Assembly (NCBI GenBank): GCA_964409675.1
Contig: CAYPEF010000106.1
Coordinates: forward strand, 1 to 7,416
Direction: 5' to 3'
Origin: CAYMDD01 sp964409675
Lineage (GTDB): Bacteria > Pseudomonadota > Alphaproteobacteria > Rickettsiales > SXRF01
Length of the DNA stretch: 7,416 nucleotides
A model generated the notes under the pieces. The model was not told the origin of the DNA, searched no databases, and saw only the letters and a program-made list of their open reading frames with translations. How positions within the stretch are numbered: the stretch's first letter is position 1; every line of letters starts with the position of its first letter. Both the position numbers and the translations under genes were made by a program. Positions 1 through 5,991 of this stretch are shown in pieces.

Positions 1-152
1 AATATCTGCACGGGGCGGAGCCGGTGGAAAGCGGCGAGCGGCTGGTGCTGGTCAGCTGGATGGCTGCTTACGGCACCACCCGCGTGCGCGCCGAGCACCC
101 GAACGTGGTATATATGAAAGACGCAGTTTTGGCTGCGGCTGATAAACATTAA
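1..152 (+). CDS. 2OG-Fe(II) oxygenase, C-terminal fragment (5' truncated)
   Basis: Only the last 49 codons are in the window, read in the frame beginning at base 3 and ending in TAA at 150-152. The visible start, LHGAEPVESGERLVLVSW, has the pattern of the last strands of the double-stranded beta-helix in prolyl-4-hydroxylase-like 2-oxoglutarate/Fe(II) dioxygenases. In that family a histidine is the third iron ligand and a basic residue about ten positions later binds the 2-oxoglutarate carboxylate; here the His and the Arg of GER are exactly ten apart. Such enzymes hydroxylate proteins or small molecules, but the substrate cannot be told from this tail. The next gene starts 15 bases downstream on the same strand, so the two may be co-transcribed. 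The HxD iron motif would lie upstream of the window, so the family call rests on a short segment. Confidence 0.62.
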   Translation, partial: YLHGAEPVESGERLVLVSWMAAYGTTRVRAEHPNVVYMKDAVLAAADKH

Positions 153-167
153 AAATAGGAAAACATA

Positions 168-668
168 ATGTCAGGTGAATCATATAGACAATCATCCCTT
201 GATAGCATCAAGAGAGAGTTAGGTCATGGTTTGCGCCTTGCTAAGAAAAACCCTGATTTTCATCCTGCTTTAGAAACGCAAAATGGCATCGTCATTACAC
301 AGGTCGGAGGGAATGTTATTATTAAATTCCCAGGAAATCTGACGGAGAAACCGGAACATAAAAAAGCCATAGATAAAGTGCAGCGCATATTAGTCGAAGC
401 ACATGGAAATACTCCCTCTTCATCCCATCATCGGGAGGCAGACATTCAAAATAATGATCAATATCTCATGTATCTTATCCCTGCTAATTCTATTATCGAG
501 CAGGCCATAAGCGCTATTACTAACATACTGCAAGGCGCAGATCTTATCACTGCGCAGGAATCAGAAACAGTAAATGCAGGCTTTAAACGTTCACATGAAT
601 CAGTTGCAGCGGCGATATTGGCTAAGCGTGCTGAGGAAGCAAAAACCGGTAGAAGTGGAAGGGAATAA
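168..668 (+). CDS. Uncharacterised AT-rich protein, 166 aa
   Basis: I do not recognise this protein. The start is supported by AGGA at 157-160, seven bases before the ATG. The product is soluble-looking, with no signal peptide or clear membrane helix. It has a charged N-terminal part rich in Lys/Arg, a short beta-like stretch around residues 38-55 (GIVITQVGGNVIIKF), a polar Ser/His linker near 83-90, a moderately hydrophobic, probably helical segment around 98-128, and a basic Ala/Glu/Lys-rich C-terminal helix. Base composition (23/60 G+C at 241-300) is much lower than in lpdA just downstream (41/60 at 1201-1260), which suggests a lineage-specific or acquired gene. Its stop lies three bases before the lpdA ATG and its last codons contain the lpdA ribosome binding site, so the two are probably translated from one message. 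No function can be assigned. Confidence 0.72.
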   Translation: MSGESYRQSSLDSIKRELGHGLRLAKKNPDFHPALETQNGIVITQVGGNVIIKFPGNLTEKPEHKKAIDKVQRILVEAHGNTPSSSHHREADIQNNDQYLMYLIPANSIIEQAISAITNILQGADLITAQESETVNAGFKRSHESVAAAILAKRAEEAKTGRSGRE

Positions 669-671
669 ACC

Positions 672-2066
672 ATGACGACTTCATTTGATCTGATTGTTAT
701 CGGCGGCGGGCCGGGCGGGTATGTGGCGGCGATTCGTGCGGCGCAATTAGGCATGAGCGTGGCCTGCGTGGAAAAGCGCGGCGCACTCGGGGGCACCTGC
801 CTCAATGTTGGCTGCATCCCCTCCAAGGCGCTGCTGGATTCCTCGGAGAAATACGCCGAGGCTTCTTCGCACTTCGCCGCGCACGGCATTAAAATCGGCA
901 AGCTGGAGCTGGATCTTGCCACCATGATGAAGCGCAAGGATGAGGTGGTGGTAAACCTCACCAAGGGCATTGAAGGCTTGTTCAAGAAGAACAAGGTGAC
1001 GTATGTCAAAGGCACCGCTTCGCTCAAAAGCGCCACGGAAGTGCTGGTGGACGGCAAGGACACACTCACCGCAAAGAAAATCCTCATCGCCACCGGCTCC
1101 GACGTGATGCCTCTGCCGGGTGTGACCATCGATGAAAAGAAAATCGTCTCCTCCACCGGCGCGCTGGCGCTCGATAAAGTGCCGGAGCATCTGGTGGTGA
1201 TTGGCGGCGGGGTGATCGGGCTGGAGCTGGGTTCGGTGTGGAAGCGGCTGGGTGCGAAAGTAACCGTAGTGGAATTCCTCGACCGTATCCTCCCCGGCAT
1301 GGATAATGAAGTGGCGAAGCAGATGCAGCGAATCCTGGAGAAGCAGGGTTTCGCGTTCCGCCTGGGCACCAAGGTGACCTCGGCAGTGGTGAAGGGCAAG
1401 GGCGTGACGTTGCAGATGGAGCCGGCCTCCGGCGGCATCAGCGAGGAAATGGTCTGCGATGCCGTGCTGGTGGCCATTGGCCGCCGCCCCTATACGGAAG
1501 GCCTTGGGCTGGAGAAAGTCGGCGTGCAGCTGGATGAGCGCAAGCGCATTAAGGTGGATGGGCATTTTGCCACCAACGTTCCCGGCATCTACGCTATCGG
1601 CGACGTGATCGCCGGCCCCATGCTCGCCCACAAGGCTGAAGAAGACGGCGTGGCGGCGGTGGAGCTGATGGCCGGGCAGAAAACCCATGTCGATTACAAC
1701 CTCGTCCCCGGCGTCATCTATACTTGGCCGGAAGTGGCCAGCGTCGGCAAGACTGAGGAAGAAGTGAAAGCCGCGGGCGTTGCCTATAAAACCGGAAAAT
1801 TCCCCTTCCTGGCCAATAGCCGTGGCCGCGCCGTAGGCGAAACCGACGGCTTCGTGAAGCTGATCGCCGATGCCGCCACCGACCGTGTGCTGGGCGCGCA
1901 CATCATCGGCCCCGACGCGGGCACGCTGATTCATGAGGTGGCGCTCGCCATGGAATTCGGCGGCTCCTCCGAAGACATCGCCCGCACCTGCCACGCGCAT
2001 CCCACGCTCAACGAAGCGGTGAAGGAAGCCGGGCTGGCGGTGCTGGGAAGGGCGATCCATATCTAA
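672..2066 (+). CDS. lpdA: Dihydrolipoyl dehydrogenase (E3 component)
   Basis: This flavoenzyme reoxidises dihydrolipoamide on the E2 or glycine-cleavage H protein and passes electrons through FAD and a redox disulfide to NAD+, in the cytoplasm. The 464-residue length is normal for the family. Visible features in order are: the N-terminal FAD dinucleotide fold GGGPGG at residues 11-16; the redox-active pair C43/C48 in GGTCLNVGCIPSK; the NAD-binding GGGVIG at 178-183; the second FAD motif with D311 in AIGD; and the C-terminal dimerisation domain carrying the catalytic H443 and E448 in HPTLNE. The ATG is preceded by GGAAGGG at 657-663, inside the upstream gene. No E1 or E2 genes are seen beside it, so which 2-oxoacid dehydrogenase it serves is open. 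It could be lpdA or a second E3 paralogue; the enzyme identity itself is secure. Confidence 0.96.
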   Translation: MTTSFDLIVIGGGPGGYVAAIRAAQLGMSVACVEKRGALGGTCLNVGCIPSKALLDSSEKYAEASSHFAAHGIKIGKLELDLATMMKRKDEVVVNLTKGIEGLFKKNKVTYVKGTASLKSATEVLVDGKDTLTAKKILIATGSDVMPLPGVTIDEKKIVSSTGALALDKVPEHLVVIGGGVIGLELGSVWKRLGAKVTVVEFLDRILPGMDNEVAKQMQRILEKQGFAFRLGTKVTSAVVKGKGVTLQMEPASGGISEEMVCDAVLVAIGRRPYTEGLGLEKVGVQLDERKRIKVDGHFATNVPGIYAIGDVIAGPMLAHKAEEDGVAAVELMAGQKTHVDYNLVPGVIYTWPEVASVGKTEEEVKAAGVAYKTGKFPFLANSRGRAVGETDGFVKLIADAATDRVLGAHIIGPDAGTLIHEVALAMEFGGSSEDIARTCHAHPTLNEAVKEAGLAVLGRAIHI

Positions 2067-2100
2067 AATTTATAGGATGTATCTTATATAACGCGTTTTA

Positions 2101-2243
2101 TTCCCTCCCCCTTGAGGAGGGAGGGTTAGGGTGGGGGTGGAACATCCGGACGATAAAAGCGGGGGAGAGAATCACCCTAACCAAGATTTCTAAAGCGCGA
2201 TGCGCTTAAGAAAATCTATCCTCTCCCGTCAAGGGGGAGGGAG
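2101..2243. repeat. Composite GC-rich inverted repeat between lpdA and rpoH
   Basis: Two related modules face each other. The 13-mer CCCTCCCCCTTGA at 2103-2115 recurs as its exact reverse complement at 2229-2241. The 10-mer GGTTAGGGTG at 2124-2133 recurs inverted at 2173-2182. Each module forms its own hairpin: 2103-2109 pairs with 2119-2125 on the left, and about 2221-2227 pairs with 2235-2241 on the right. In the left module the two motifs are adjacent. In the right module they are separated by a nested palindrome. This is the architecture of a small, non-coding, dispersed intergenic repeat present in two inverted copies, and no ORF lies in it. Transcribed, it could also terminate or stabilise the lpdA message, which has no other obvious terminator. 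Dispersal in the genome is inferred, not seen. Confidence 0.75.
2184..2217. repeat. Nested imperfect palindrome inside the right repeat module
   Basis: AGATTTCT (2184-2191) faces AGAAAATCT (2209-2217) with one bulged base, and AAGCGC (2193-2198) faces GCGCTT (2202-2207) around a GAT loop. The palindrome sits exactly where the left module is continuous, between the CCCTCCCCCTTGA hairpin and the GGTTAGGGTG motif. That makes it look like a second element inserted into a copy of the first. Confidence 0.7.
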
Positions 2244-2264
2244 TTACGGCCTAAACCGCCCCCC

Positions 2265-2293
2265 TTGCGGAACTGAGGGGAATATGCTATATA
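2265..2293 (+). promoter_or_regulatory. Putative housekeeping-sigma promoter of rpoH
   Basis: TTGCGG (2265-2270) and TATATA (2288-2293) are 17 bases apart and lie about 37 bases upstream of the rpoH ATG. A short inverted repeat, CCCCT (2261-2265) and AGGGG (2276-2280), straddles the -35 region. The -35 match is only moderate, so this is a prediction from position and spacing. I saw no convincing heat-shock-type -10 here. Confidence 0.42.
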
Positions 2294-2330
2294 CTGTACT
2301 CGTTAGTTTGAAATCTAGAGTATCGGAGCC

Positions 2331-3227
2331 ATGACAACCACTAAAGCCATTGCAATTCCCCATGCTTTGCCCTCGCTGGCGCAGGAGGACGGGCTGCGGC
2401 GCTACATGCAGGAAATCGCCCGCTTCCCGATTCTGGAGCCGCAGGAAGAATTCGACCTCGCCAAACGCTGGCACGACCACGGCGACGTGGCTGCCGCGCA
2501 CCGGCTGGTCACGTCGCACCTGCGTCTGGTCGCCAAAATCGCCACCAAATACCGCGGCTACGGCCTGCCGCTCGGCGAGCTGATCGCCGAAGGCAATATT
2601 GGCATGATGCAGGCGGTGAAGCGGTTCGAGCCGGACAAGGGCTTCCGCCTCGCCACCTACGCCATCTGGTGGATCAAGGCTGCCATCCAGGAATATGTGC
2701 TGCGCTCCTGGTCGCTGGTGAAGATTGGTTCCAGTGCAGCGCAGAAGCGCCTGTTCTTCAATCTTCGCAAGACGAAGAAGAAAATCGGCGTCGTGCACGG
2801 GCTGGAGCTGACCGACGAGCAGATCGCCGACATCGCCCAGCGCCTGGAGGTGAGCCGGCAGGATGTGATTGACATGGACCGCCGCATGACCGCGTCGGAC
2901 GTGTTCCTCAACAGCAAGATGGGCCCGGAAGGCGATGAGGAGAAGATGGACTTCCTCGTCGAGCCGTCGGAGAACCAGGAAGTGCAATATGCCCGCGCTG
3001 AGGAAATGCACCAGCGCCACGCGCTGTTGACCAACGCGCTGGCGACCCTCAAGCCCCGCGAGCGCGAAATCCTGGAAAAGCGCCGCCTGCAGGAAGACCC
3101 GGCTACGCTGGAAGATTTAAGCAAGATCTATAACATCTCGCGCGAGCGGGTGCGGCAGATTGAGGTAAAGGCGTTTGAAAAGCTGCAGAAGGAAATGATG
3201 AGCGCGGTGAGCGCGGAAGCGGCGTAA
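2331..3227 (+). CDS. rpoH: RNA polymerase heat-shock sigma factor (sigma-32 family)
   Basis: RpoH directs RNA polymerase to heat-shock and protein-quality-control promoters. The 298-residue length is typical. Region 1.2 with YMQEIARFPIL lies near residues 24-37. Region 2 spans about 63-130 and includes HLRLVAKIATKYRGYGLPLG and the -10-recognition segment YAIWWIKAAIQEYVLRSW. The RpoH-box signature that separates this family from RpoD follows as QKRLFFNLR at 138-146. Region 4.2 with its helix-turn-helix (TLEDLSKIYNISRERVRQIE) lies at 259-278. An in-frame TAG at 2316-2318 and no other ATG after it fix the start at 2331. GGAG at 2325-2328 is only two bases from that ATG, an unusually short spacing. 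The gene appears monocistronic, with its own promoter-like sequence and a strong terminator. Alphaproteobacteria often carry more than one RpoH, so this could be RpoH1 or RpoH2. Confidence 0.96.
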   Translation: MTTTKAIAIPHALPSLAQEDGLRRYMQEIARFPILEPQEEFDLAKRWHDHGDVAAAHRLVTSHLRLVAKIATKYRGYGLPLGELIAEGNIGMMQAVKRFEPDKGFRLATYAIWWIKAAIQEYVLRSWSLVKIGSSAAQKRLFFNLRKTKKKIGVVHGLELTDEQIADIAQRLEVSRQDVIDMDRRMTASDVFLNSKMGPEGDEEKMDFLVEPSENQEVQYARAEEMHQRHALLTNALATLKPREREILEKRRLQEDPATLEDLSKIYNISRERVRQIEVKAFEKLQKEMMSAVSAEAA

Positions 3228-3230
3228 TGA

Positions 3231-3263
3231 TACTGGCCGCCTAACAGCGGCCAGTAGGTTTTT
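3231..3263 (+). terminator. Intrinsic terminator of rpoH
   Basis: A perfect 10-bp stem, TACTGGCCGC (3231-3240) against GCGGCCAGTA (3247-3256), with a six-base loop is followed by GG and five Ts. It begins three bases after the rpoH stop codon. The stop of the convergent minus-strand reading frame lies in its loop, so it may also act on that transcript, though no T-tract follows on that side. Confidence 0.92.
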
Positions 3264-3489
3264 CTGCTCTATTTGATCGCGGTAAAGAGGGATCAATCTC
3301 TACAATGCGATCAGGATATGCAGCTTTATATGCGGCAATCTTTTCTCTTATTTCTTTATTTTCGAGAGGATAATGGCCGATATAATAATTGTTGTTGCTT
3401 AAATCATCTGCCAATGTGGTTAGATCGGCAAAACACGTTTTCGTTCTTGTTCGGGTACTACTATAGTCACTGGATATTCCGGTAGCCAT
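3241..3489 (-). CDS. 3' part of a frameshifted uncharacterised gene
   Basis: This frame holds what appears to be the C-terminal half of the gene starting at 3821. Only the part from about base 3433 downwards looks like genuine coding sequence. It reads FADLTTLADDLSNNN, then a Tyr/Lys/Glu-rich stretch with IREKIAAYKAAYPDRIVEID, ending at TAG in the loop of the rpoH terminator. The residues before the junction, counted from the ATG at 3489, duplicate in another frame a segment already encoded by the upstream fragment and include a low-complexity TRTRTKT stretch, so independent translation from that ATG is doubtful. Its last codons are written by the terminator stem, which suggests the original C-terminus may have been a little different. 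The function is unknown. AT-rich composition matches the upstream part. Confidence 0.45.
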   Translation of the reverse strand: MATGISSDYSSTRTRTKTCFADLTTLADDLSNNNYYIGHYPLENKEIREKIAAYKAAYPDRIVEIDPSLPRSNRAEKPTGRC

Positions 3490-3821
3490 CGCTGCATATT
3501 TTTAGACGCTTGTGAGCCTTCTGCATCGCTGATAATTAGCAGCAAGCCTCCGAATATCTCGCTATCACGTTCTAATTTCTTGAGGGAGACAATTCCTTGC
3601 CGCAGGCGAATCTGGCTATTTTCTCCCATACTTCCTTCAACAGAAATGTGAGAATGATTGGCTACTATTTTCTTCTGTGCGGGAACATCTCCTATAAAAT
3701 GACCGTCTAGATTCTGATTTTTAAAATATTCTCCCAAGTGAATCTGGTCTTCCTCTCCGAAAGTGATTGCCTGAGCCTCGGTTTCATCCGTAATAATGCG
3801 TGAGTTTCCAAATGGGGACAT
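3420..3821 (-). CDS. 5' part of a frameshifted uncharacterised gene
   Basis: The ATG at 3821 is preceded on the minus strand by AAGG seven bases upstream, so this is the probable true start. The 133-residue product is not recognised. It has an acidic N-terminal part, a His/Gly-rich beta-like middle (HFIGDV, then HSHISVEGSMGENSQIRL near 57-74), and a strongly hydrophobic strand, GGLLLIISD, near 91-99 before WLPEYPVTIVVPEQERKRV. In this frame the protein ends soon after as LPI and a stop. If one T is added to the four-T run on the minus strand (bases 3430-3433), RV continues as FADLTTLADDL and the frame stays open to 3241, giving one protein of about 193 residues. This is either a recent pseudogene, a sequencing error in the homopolymer, or less likely a recoded gene. 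It is AT-rich, with no recognisable domain or membrane span. Confidence 0.6.
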   Translation of the reverse strand: MSPFGNSRIITDETEAQAITFGEEDQIHLGEYFKNQNLDGHFIGDVPAQKKIVANHSHISVEGSMGENSQIRLRQGIVSLKKLERDSEIFGGLLLIISDAEGSQASKNMQRWLPEYPVTIVVPEQERKRVLPI

Positions 3822-4074
3822 GAGAAAGCCTTATATATGGCTGGTTTTAAGCATAGTCCGTAATTTTATATGTTTATGCTTTTAAATCTAGGTAGATATT
3901 TAAGCAGGGCTTCCAAAGAGAATTTATAAACATGAAAGAGAGGTGATTTATCGAAAAAAATCAGCTTTCCTTTAAGCGACTTTCGATTCGTATAAAATTG
4001 AATTGAATATTTTGCTGTTATGGAGAATGGACTTGCATAGCGGCATGCTTTTATTTATTCATAGAGTAGTGATT

Positions 4075-4080
4075 TATAAT
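4075..4080 (+). promoter_or_regulatory. Putative -10 element of the prepilin gene
   Basis: A perfect TATAAT lies 23 bases before the ATG at 4104. No good -35 box sits 16-18 bases upstream, and the region 3822-4103 is AT-rich throughout, so chance is a real possibility. Apart from this, I see no RNA gene, repeat or convincing ORF in the 282 bases between the divergent genes. Confidence 0.3.
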
Positions 4081-4103
4081 AATATTTGTAAAGCTTAGTA
4101 ATT

Positions 4104-4928
4104 ATGGTTGCGTTGCAAAGACGTGCTAACCAAATCAGAGATAAAAATACAGGAGGCTTTACACTCGTAGAGCTATCGATTGTATTAATAATAATCGGAC
4201 TGATTATCGGTGGTATCCTAGTTGGAAAAGACCTTATCAGAAATGCCGAGTTACGCTCTGTACTTACGGATATTGAGCAATTTAGAGCAGCGGCTAATAC
4301 ATTTAAATCGAAATATAATGCTCTACCAGGTGATATGACTAATGCTGAAAATTTTTGGGGATCTGATACACCATGCCCCGATGGCGGTTTAGCCTACGAT
4401 ACTAAGCGAACTATTACATGTAATGGAAATGGCGACGGCATTATTAATTTTGTTAATTCTAATCGTGGAGAGGCTTTCCGGTTTTGGCAACAGCTTTCAA
4501 ATGCTGGGTTAATTAGTTGGCCGCTTACCGGTATAGCATGGCTGAATAGCGATCAATGGGGATATCCGGGACAAAATGTGCCTTCCACCAGGATTAGCGC
4601 AGATGCAGGATATTTTGCACGCTATGCGGATGCAGCGATAGATTTTGCAGGAAGCGGAGATATGTTTACTGGAGCTTATGGTAACTTTATCCGTGTTGGC
4701 GCGAATGATGGTTCCTACTGGCTGCTTAAGCCATCATTAACGGCGCAAGATGCTTACTGGCTGGATATGAAAATGGATGACGGACGTCCTGGTACGGGAA
4801 GAGTTCTCGGTCAGAAACCGGGGTTCTGGACGCCAAATTGTTCTACTACCTCGGTAGAATCAACTTCCGAATATAACTTTACTTATAGCGGACTTGCCTG
4901 CAATATTAATGTTACCAATGCATTTTAG
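4104..4928 (+). CDS. Prepilin-like protein with type IV/type II N-terminal methylation motif
   Basis: The 274-residue product has a short basic leader and a prepilin peptidase site, GG|FTLVELSIVLIIIGLI, with cleavage predicted after G18 and the conserved glutamate at mature position 5 (E23). The hydrophobic N-terminal helix (about 19-41) would anchor it in the inner membrane and pack the filament core. It continues into an amphipathic helix with KYNALPGD at 70-77 and NAENFWG. A globular domain of about 190 residues follows, containing EAFRFWQQLSNAGLI, GNGDG, and DDGRPGTGRV near the C-terminus. Four cysteines (91, 106, 246, 266) suggest two disulfides in the periplasm. It is a pilin or pseudopilin; no assembly ATPase, platform protein or peptidase gene is nearby, so it is an orphan that must use machinery encoded elsewhere. 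It is AT-rich (19/60 G+C at 4261-4320), unlike its core neighbours. No strong ribosome binding site precedes the ATG. Confidence 0.85.
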   Translation: MVALQRRANQIRDKNTGGFTLVELSIVLIIIGLIIGGILVGKDLIRNAELRSVLTDIEQFRAAANTFKSKYNALPGDMTNAENFWGSDTPCPDGGLAYDTKRTITCNGNGDGIINFVNSNRGEAFRFWQQLSNAGLISWPLTGIAWLNSDQWGYPGQNVPSTRISADAGYFARYADAAIDFAGSGDMFTGAYGNFIRVGANDGSYWLLKPSLTAQDAYWLDMKMDDGRPGTGRVLGQKPGFWTPNCSTTSVESTSEYNFTYSGLACNINVTNAF

Positions 4929-5018
4929 CGTCTTTGTAATGCTCTTGGTTGTCTTGCAATTAGGAGTGGAAAATCCAAAGATCTCACATTGTATTGTAGA
5001 TGACATAAGTTAAAAACT

Positions 5019-5591
5019 ATGCTGAAATTTAAAGAAGCAATGTACTGCGCCTTACGTTGCCTTTTTACCTCCCAAACGCAGTTGCTGAAGGCTCATAGCG
5101 CCTATGATGCGTTGGTAAAACAGGCCCGCCAGCCTGCTTTCTATAATCAATACGGCATCCCCGATAGCATCGACGGGCGGTTTGAGATGATTCTCTTGCA
5201 CCTATTCCTTGCCCTGCGCCGCCTGAAATCCATCGGCACAAAAGAGGCGGCATCTTTCAGCCGCCTGCTGTCGGAGGCGTTTTTTACCGATATGGACCGC
5301 TCGGTGCGCGAAATCGGCGTCAGCGATACCGGCGTGCCCAAGCGCATTAAGCGCATGGCGGCGGCCTATTTCGGGCGGCTGCAGGCCTATGAGGAGGCGT
5401 TTGCCGATACGGATGCGCTGCATCAGGCGCTCCGGCGCAATGCCTATGCCACGCTGCCTGAGGCGGATACAGCCGCGCTGGATGCGAAAGTAGCGCAGCT
5501 CGCTTCCTATCTGCGCCGGGCGGAAGAAGCCTTGCGCGTGCAGGAAGATGCCGTGCTGCTGGCGGGAGACCTGCGCTGGCCGGACGCCTGA
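5019..5591 (+). CDS. Ubiquinol-cytochrome c chaperone (CBP3/UQCC family)
   Basis: Relatives of mitochondrial Cbp3/UQCC1 help cytochrome b mature and assemble into the bc1 complex at the membrane. The diagnostic core is all visible in this 190-residue protein: ARQPAFYNQYGIPDSIDGRF (36-55) followed by MILLHLFLALRRL (57-69), then LSEAFFTDMDRSVREIGVSD (84-103) with TGVPKRIKRMAAAYFGRLQAY (104-124). The rest is an Ala/Glu-rich helical tail. The start is uncertain: the ATG at 5019 has no ribosome binding site, whereas a second in-frame ATG at 5040 follows AAAGAAG and would lose only seven residues. The first roughly 100 bases are more AT-rich than the rest, as if the edge of the AT-rich block lies in the 5' end of the gene. 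It is followed after one base by a DUF2784 gene. Confidence 0.9.
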   Translation: MLKFKEAMYCALRCLFTSQTQLLKAHSAYDALVKQARQPAFYNQYGIPDSIDGRFEMILLHLFLALRRLKSIGTKEAASFSRLLSEAFFTDMDRSVREIGVSDTGVPKRIKRMAAAYFGRLQAYEEAFADTDALHQALRRNAYATLPEADTAALDAKVAQLASYLRRAEEALRVQEDAVLLAGDLRWPDA

Positions 5592-5592
5592 G

Positions 5593-5991
5593 ATGCCGTA
5601 CGCATGGCTGGCCGACGCGGTATTGGCGTTTCACCTGCTCTACGTGCTGTGTGTGGTGCTGCCGGTGCCGCTGATGATTCTGGGGCGCCGCCGCTGGGGC
5701 TGGGTGCGCAGCCGGGCGCTGCGCATCATCCACCTGGCGATGATCGCTTACGTGGCGGTGCAGTCACTGCTAGGGGCATGGTGCCCGCTGACGCTGCTGG
5801 AAAACTATTTGCGGCGGCAGGCGGGCGAAACCTCGTATCATACCGGCTTCATCGCCGACTGGGCCTCACGCACGCTGTACTGGCACCTGCCGCCGTGGGC
5901 GTTCGGGGCGATCTATGTGGGGTTCGCGCTGCTGGTAATTGTGCTATGGTTCGCCGTGCCGCCGCGCCCGCGCGCTCAGGCGGTCAGCTGA
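5593..5991 (+). CDS. DUF2784 family membrane protein
   Basis: The start is taken at the ATG at 5593, one base after the TGA of the chaperone gene (TGAGATG), which implies translational coupling. An upstream in-frame ATG would lie inside the previous gene. The 132-residue product is a small integral membrane protein with likely helices at about 6-30, 45-62 and 102-122. It carries the DUF2784 hallmark CPLTLLENYLRRQAG (64-78) and then YHTGFIADW. The family has no established biochemical function. Histidines H14, H47, H83 and H98 in or near the membrane could be ligands, but that is speculation. Its tight pairing with a bc1-assembly chaperone hints at a role around respiratory membrane complexes. 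Its last 16 bases overlap the 3' end of the convergent gene. Confidence 0.88.
   Translation: MPYAWLADAVLAFHLLYVLCVVLPVPLMILGRRRWGWVRSRALRIIHLAMIAYVAVQSLLGAWCPLTLLENYLRRQAGETSYHTGFIADWASRTLYWHLPPWAFGAIYVGFALLVIVLWFAVPPRPRAQAVS

Noticed and set aside
458..1477. Minus-strand open frame of 339 codons across the unknown gene and lpdA
   Set aside because: Its Ser/Thr/Pro-rich low-complexity translation has no recognisable motif, and it is antisense to well-supported lpdA.
747..2060. Long minus-strand open frame antisense to lpdA
   Set aside because: It is a shadow of GC-rich lpdA codons: His- and Arg-rich translation, no family resemblance, while the plus strand encodes a full-length E3.
2101..2243. 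CRISPR array
   Set aside because: There are only two inverted copies of a palindromic unit, with no regular spacers and no cas genes.
2244..3020. Minus-strand frame antisense to rpoH
   Set aside because: Rich in His, Leu and Ala with no motif; it is the complement of conserved RpoH regions.
3951..3986. TCGAAA (3951-3956) facing TTTCGA (3981-3986)
   Set aside because: A six-base inverted repeat over 24 bases in AT-rich DNA is likely by chance, and no T-run or promoter lies with it.
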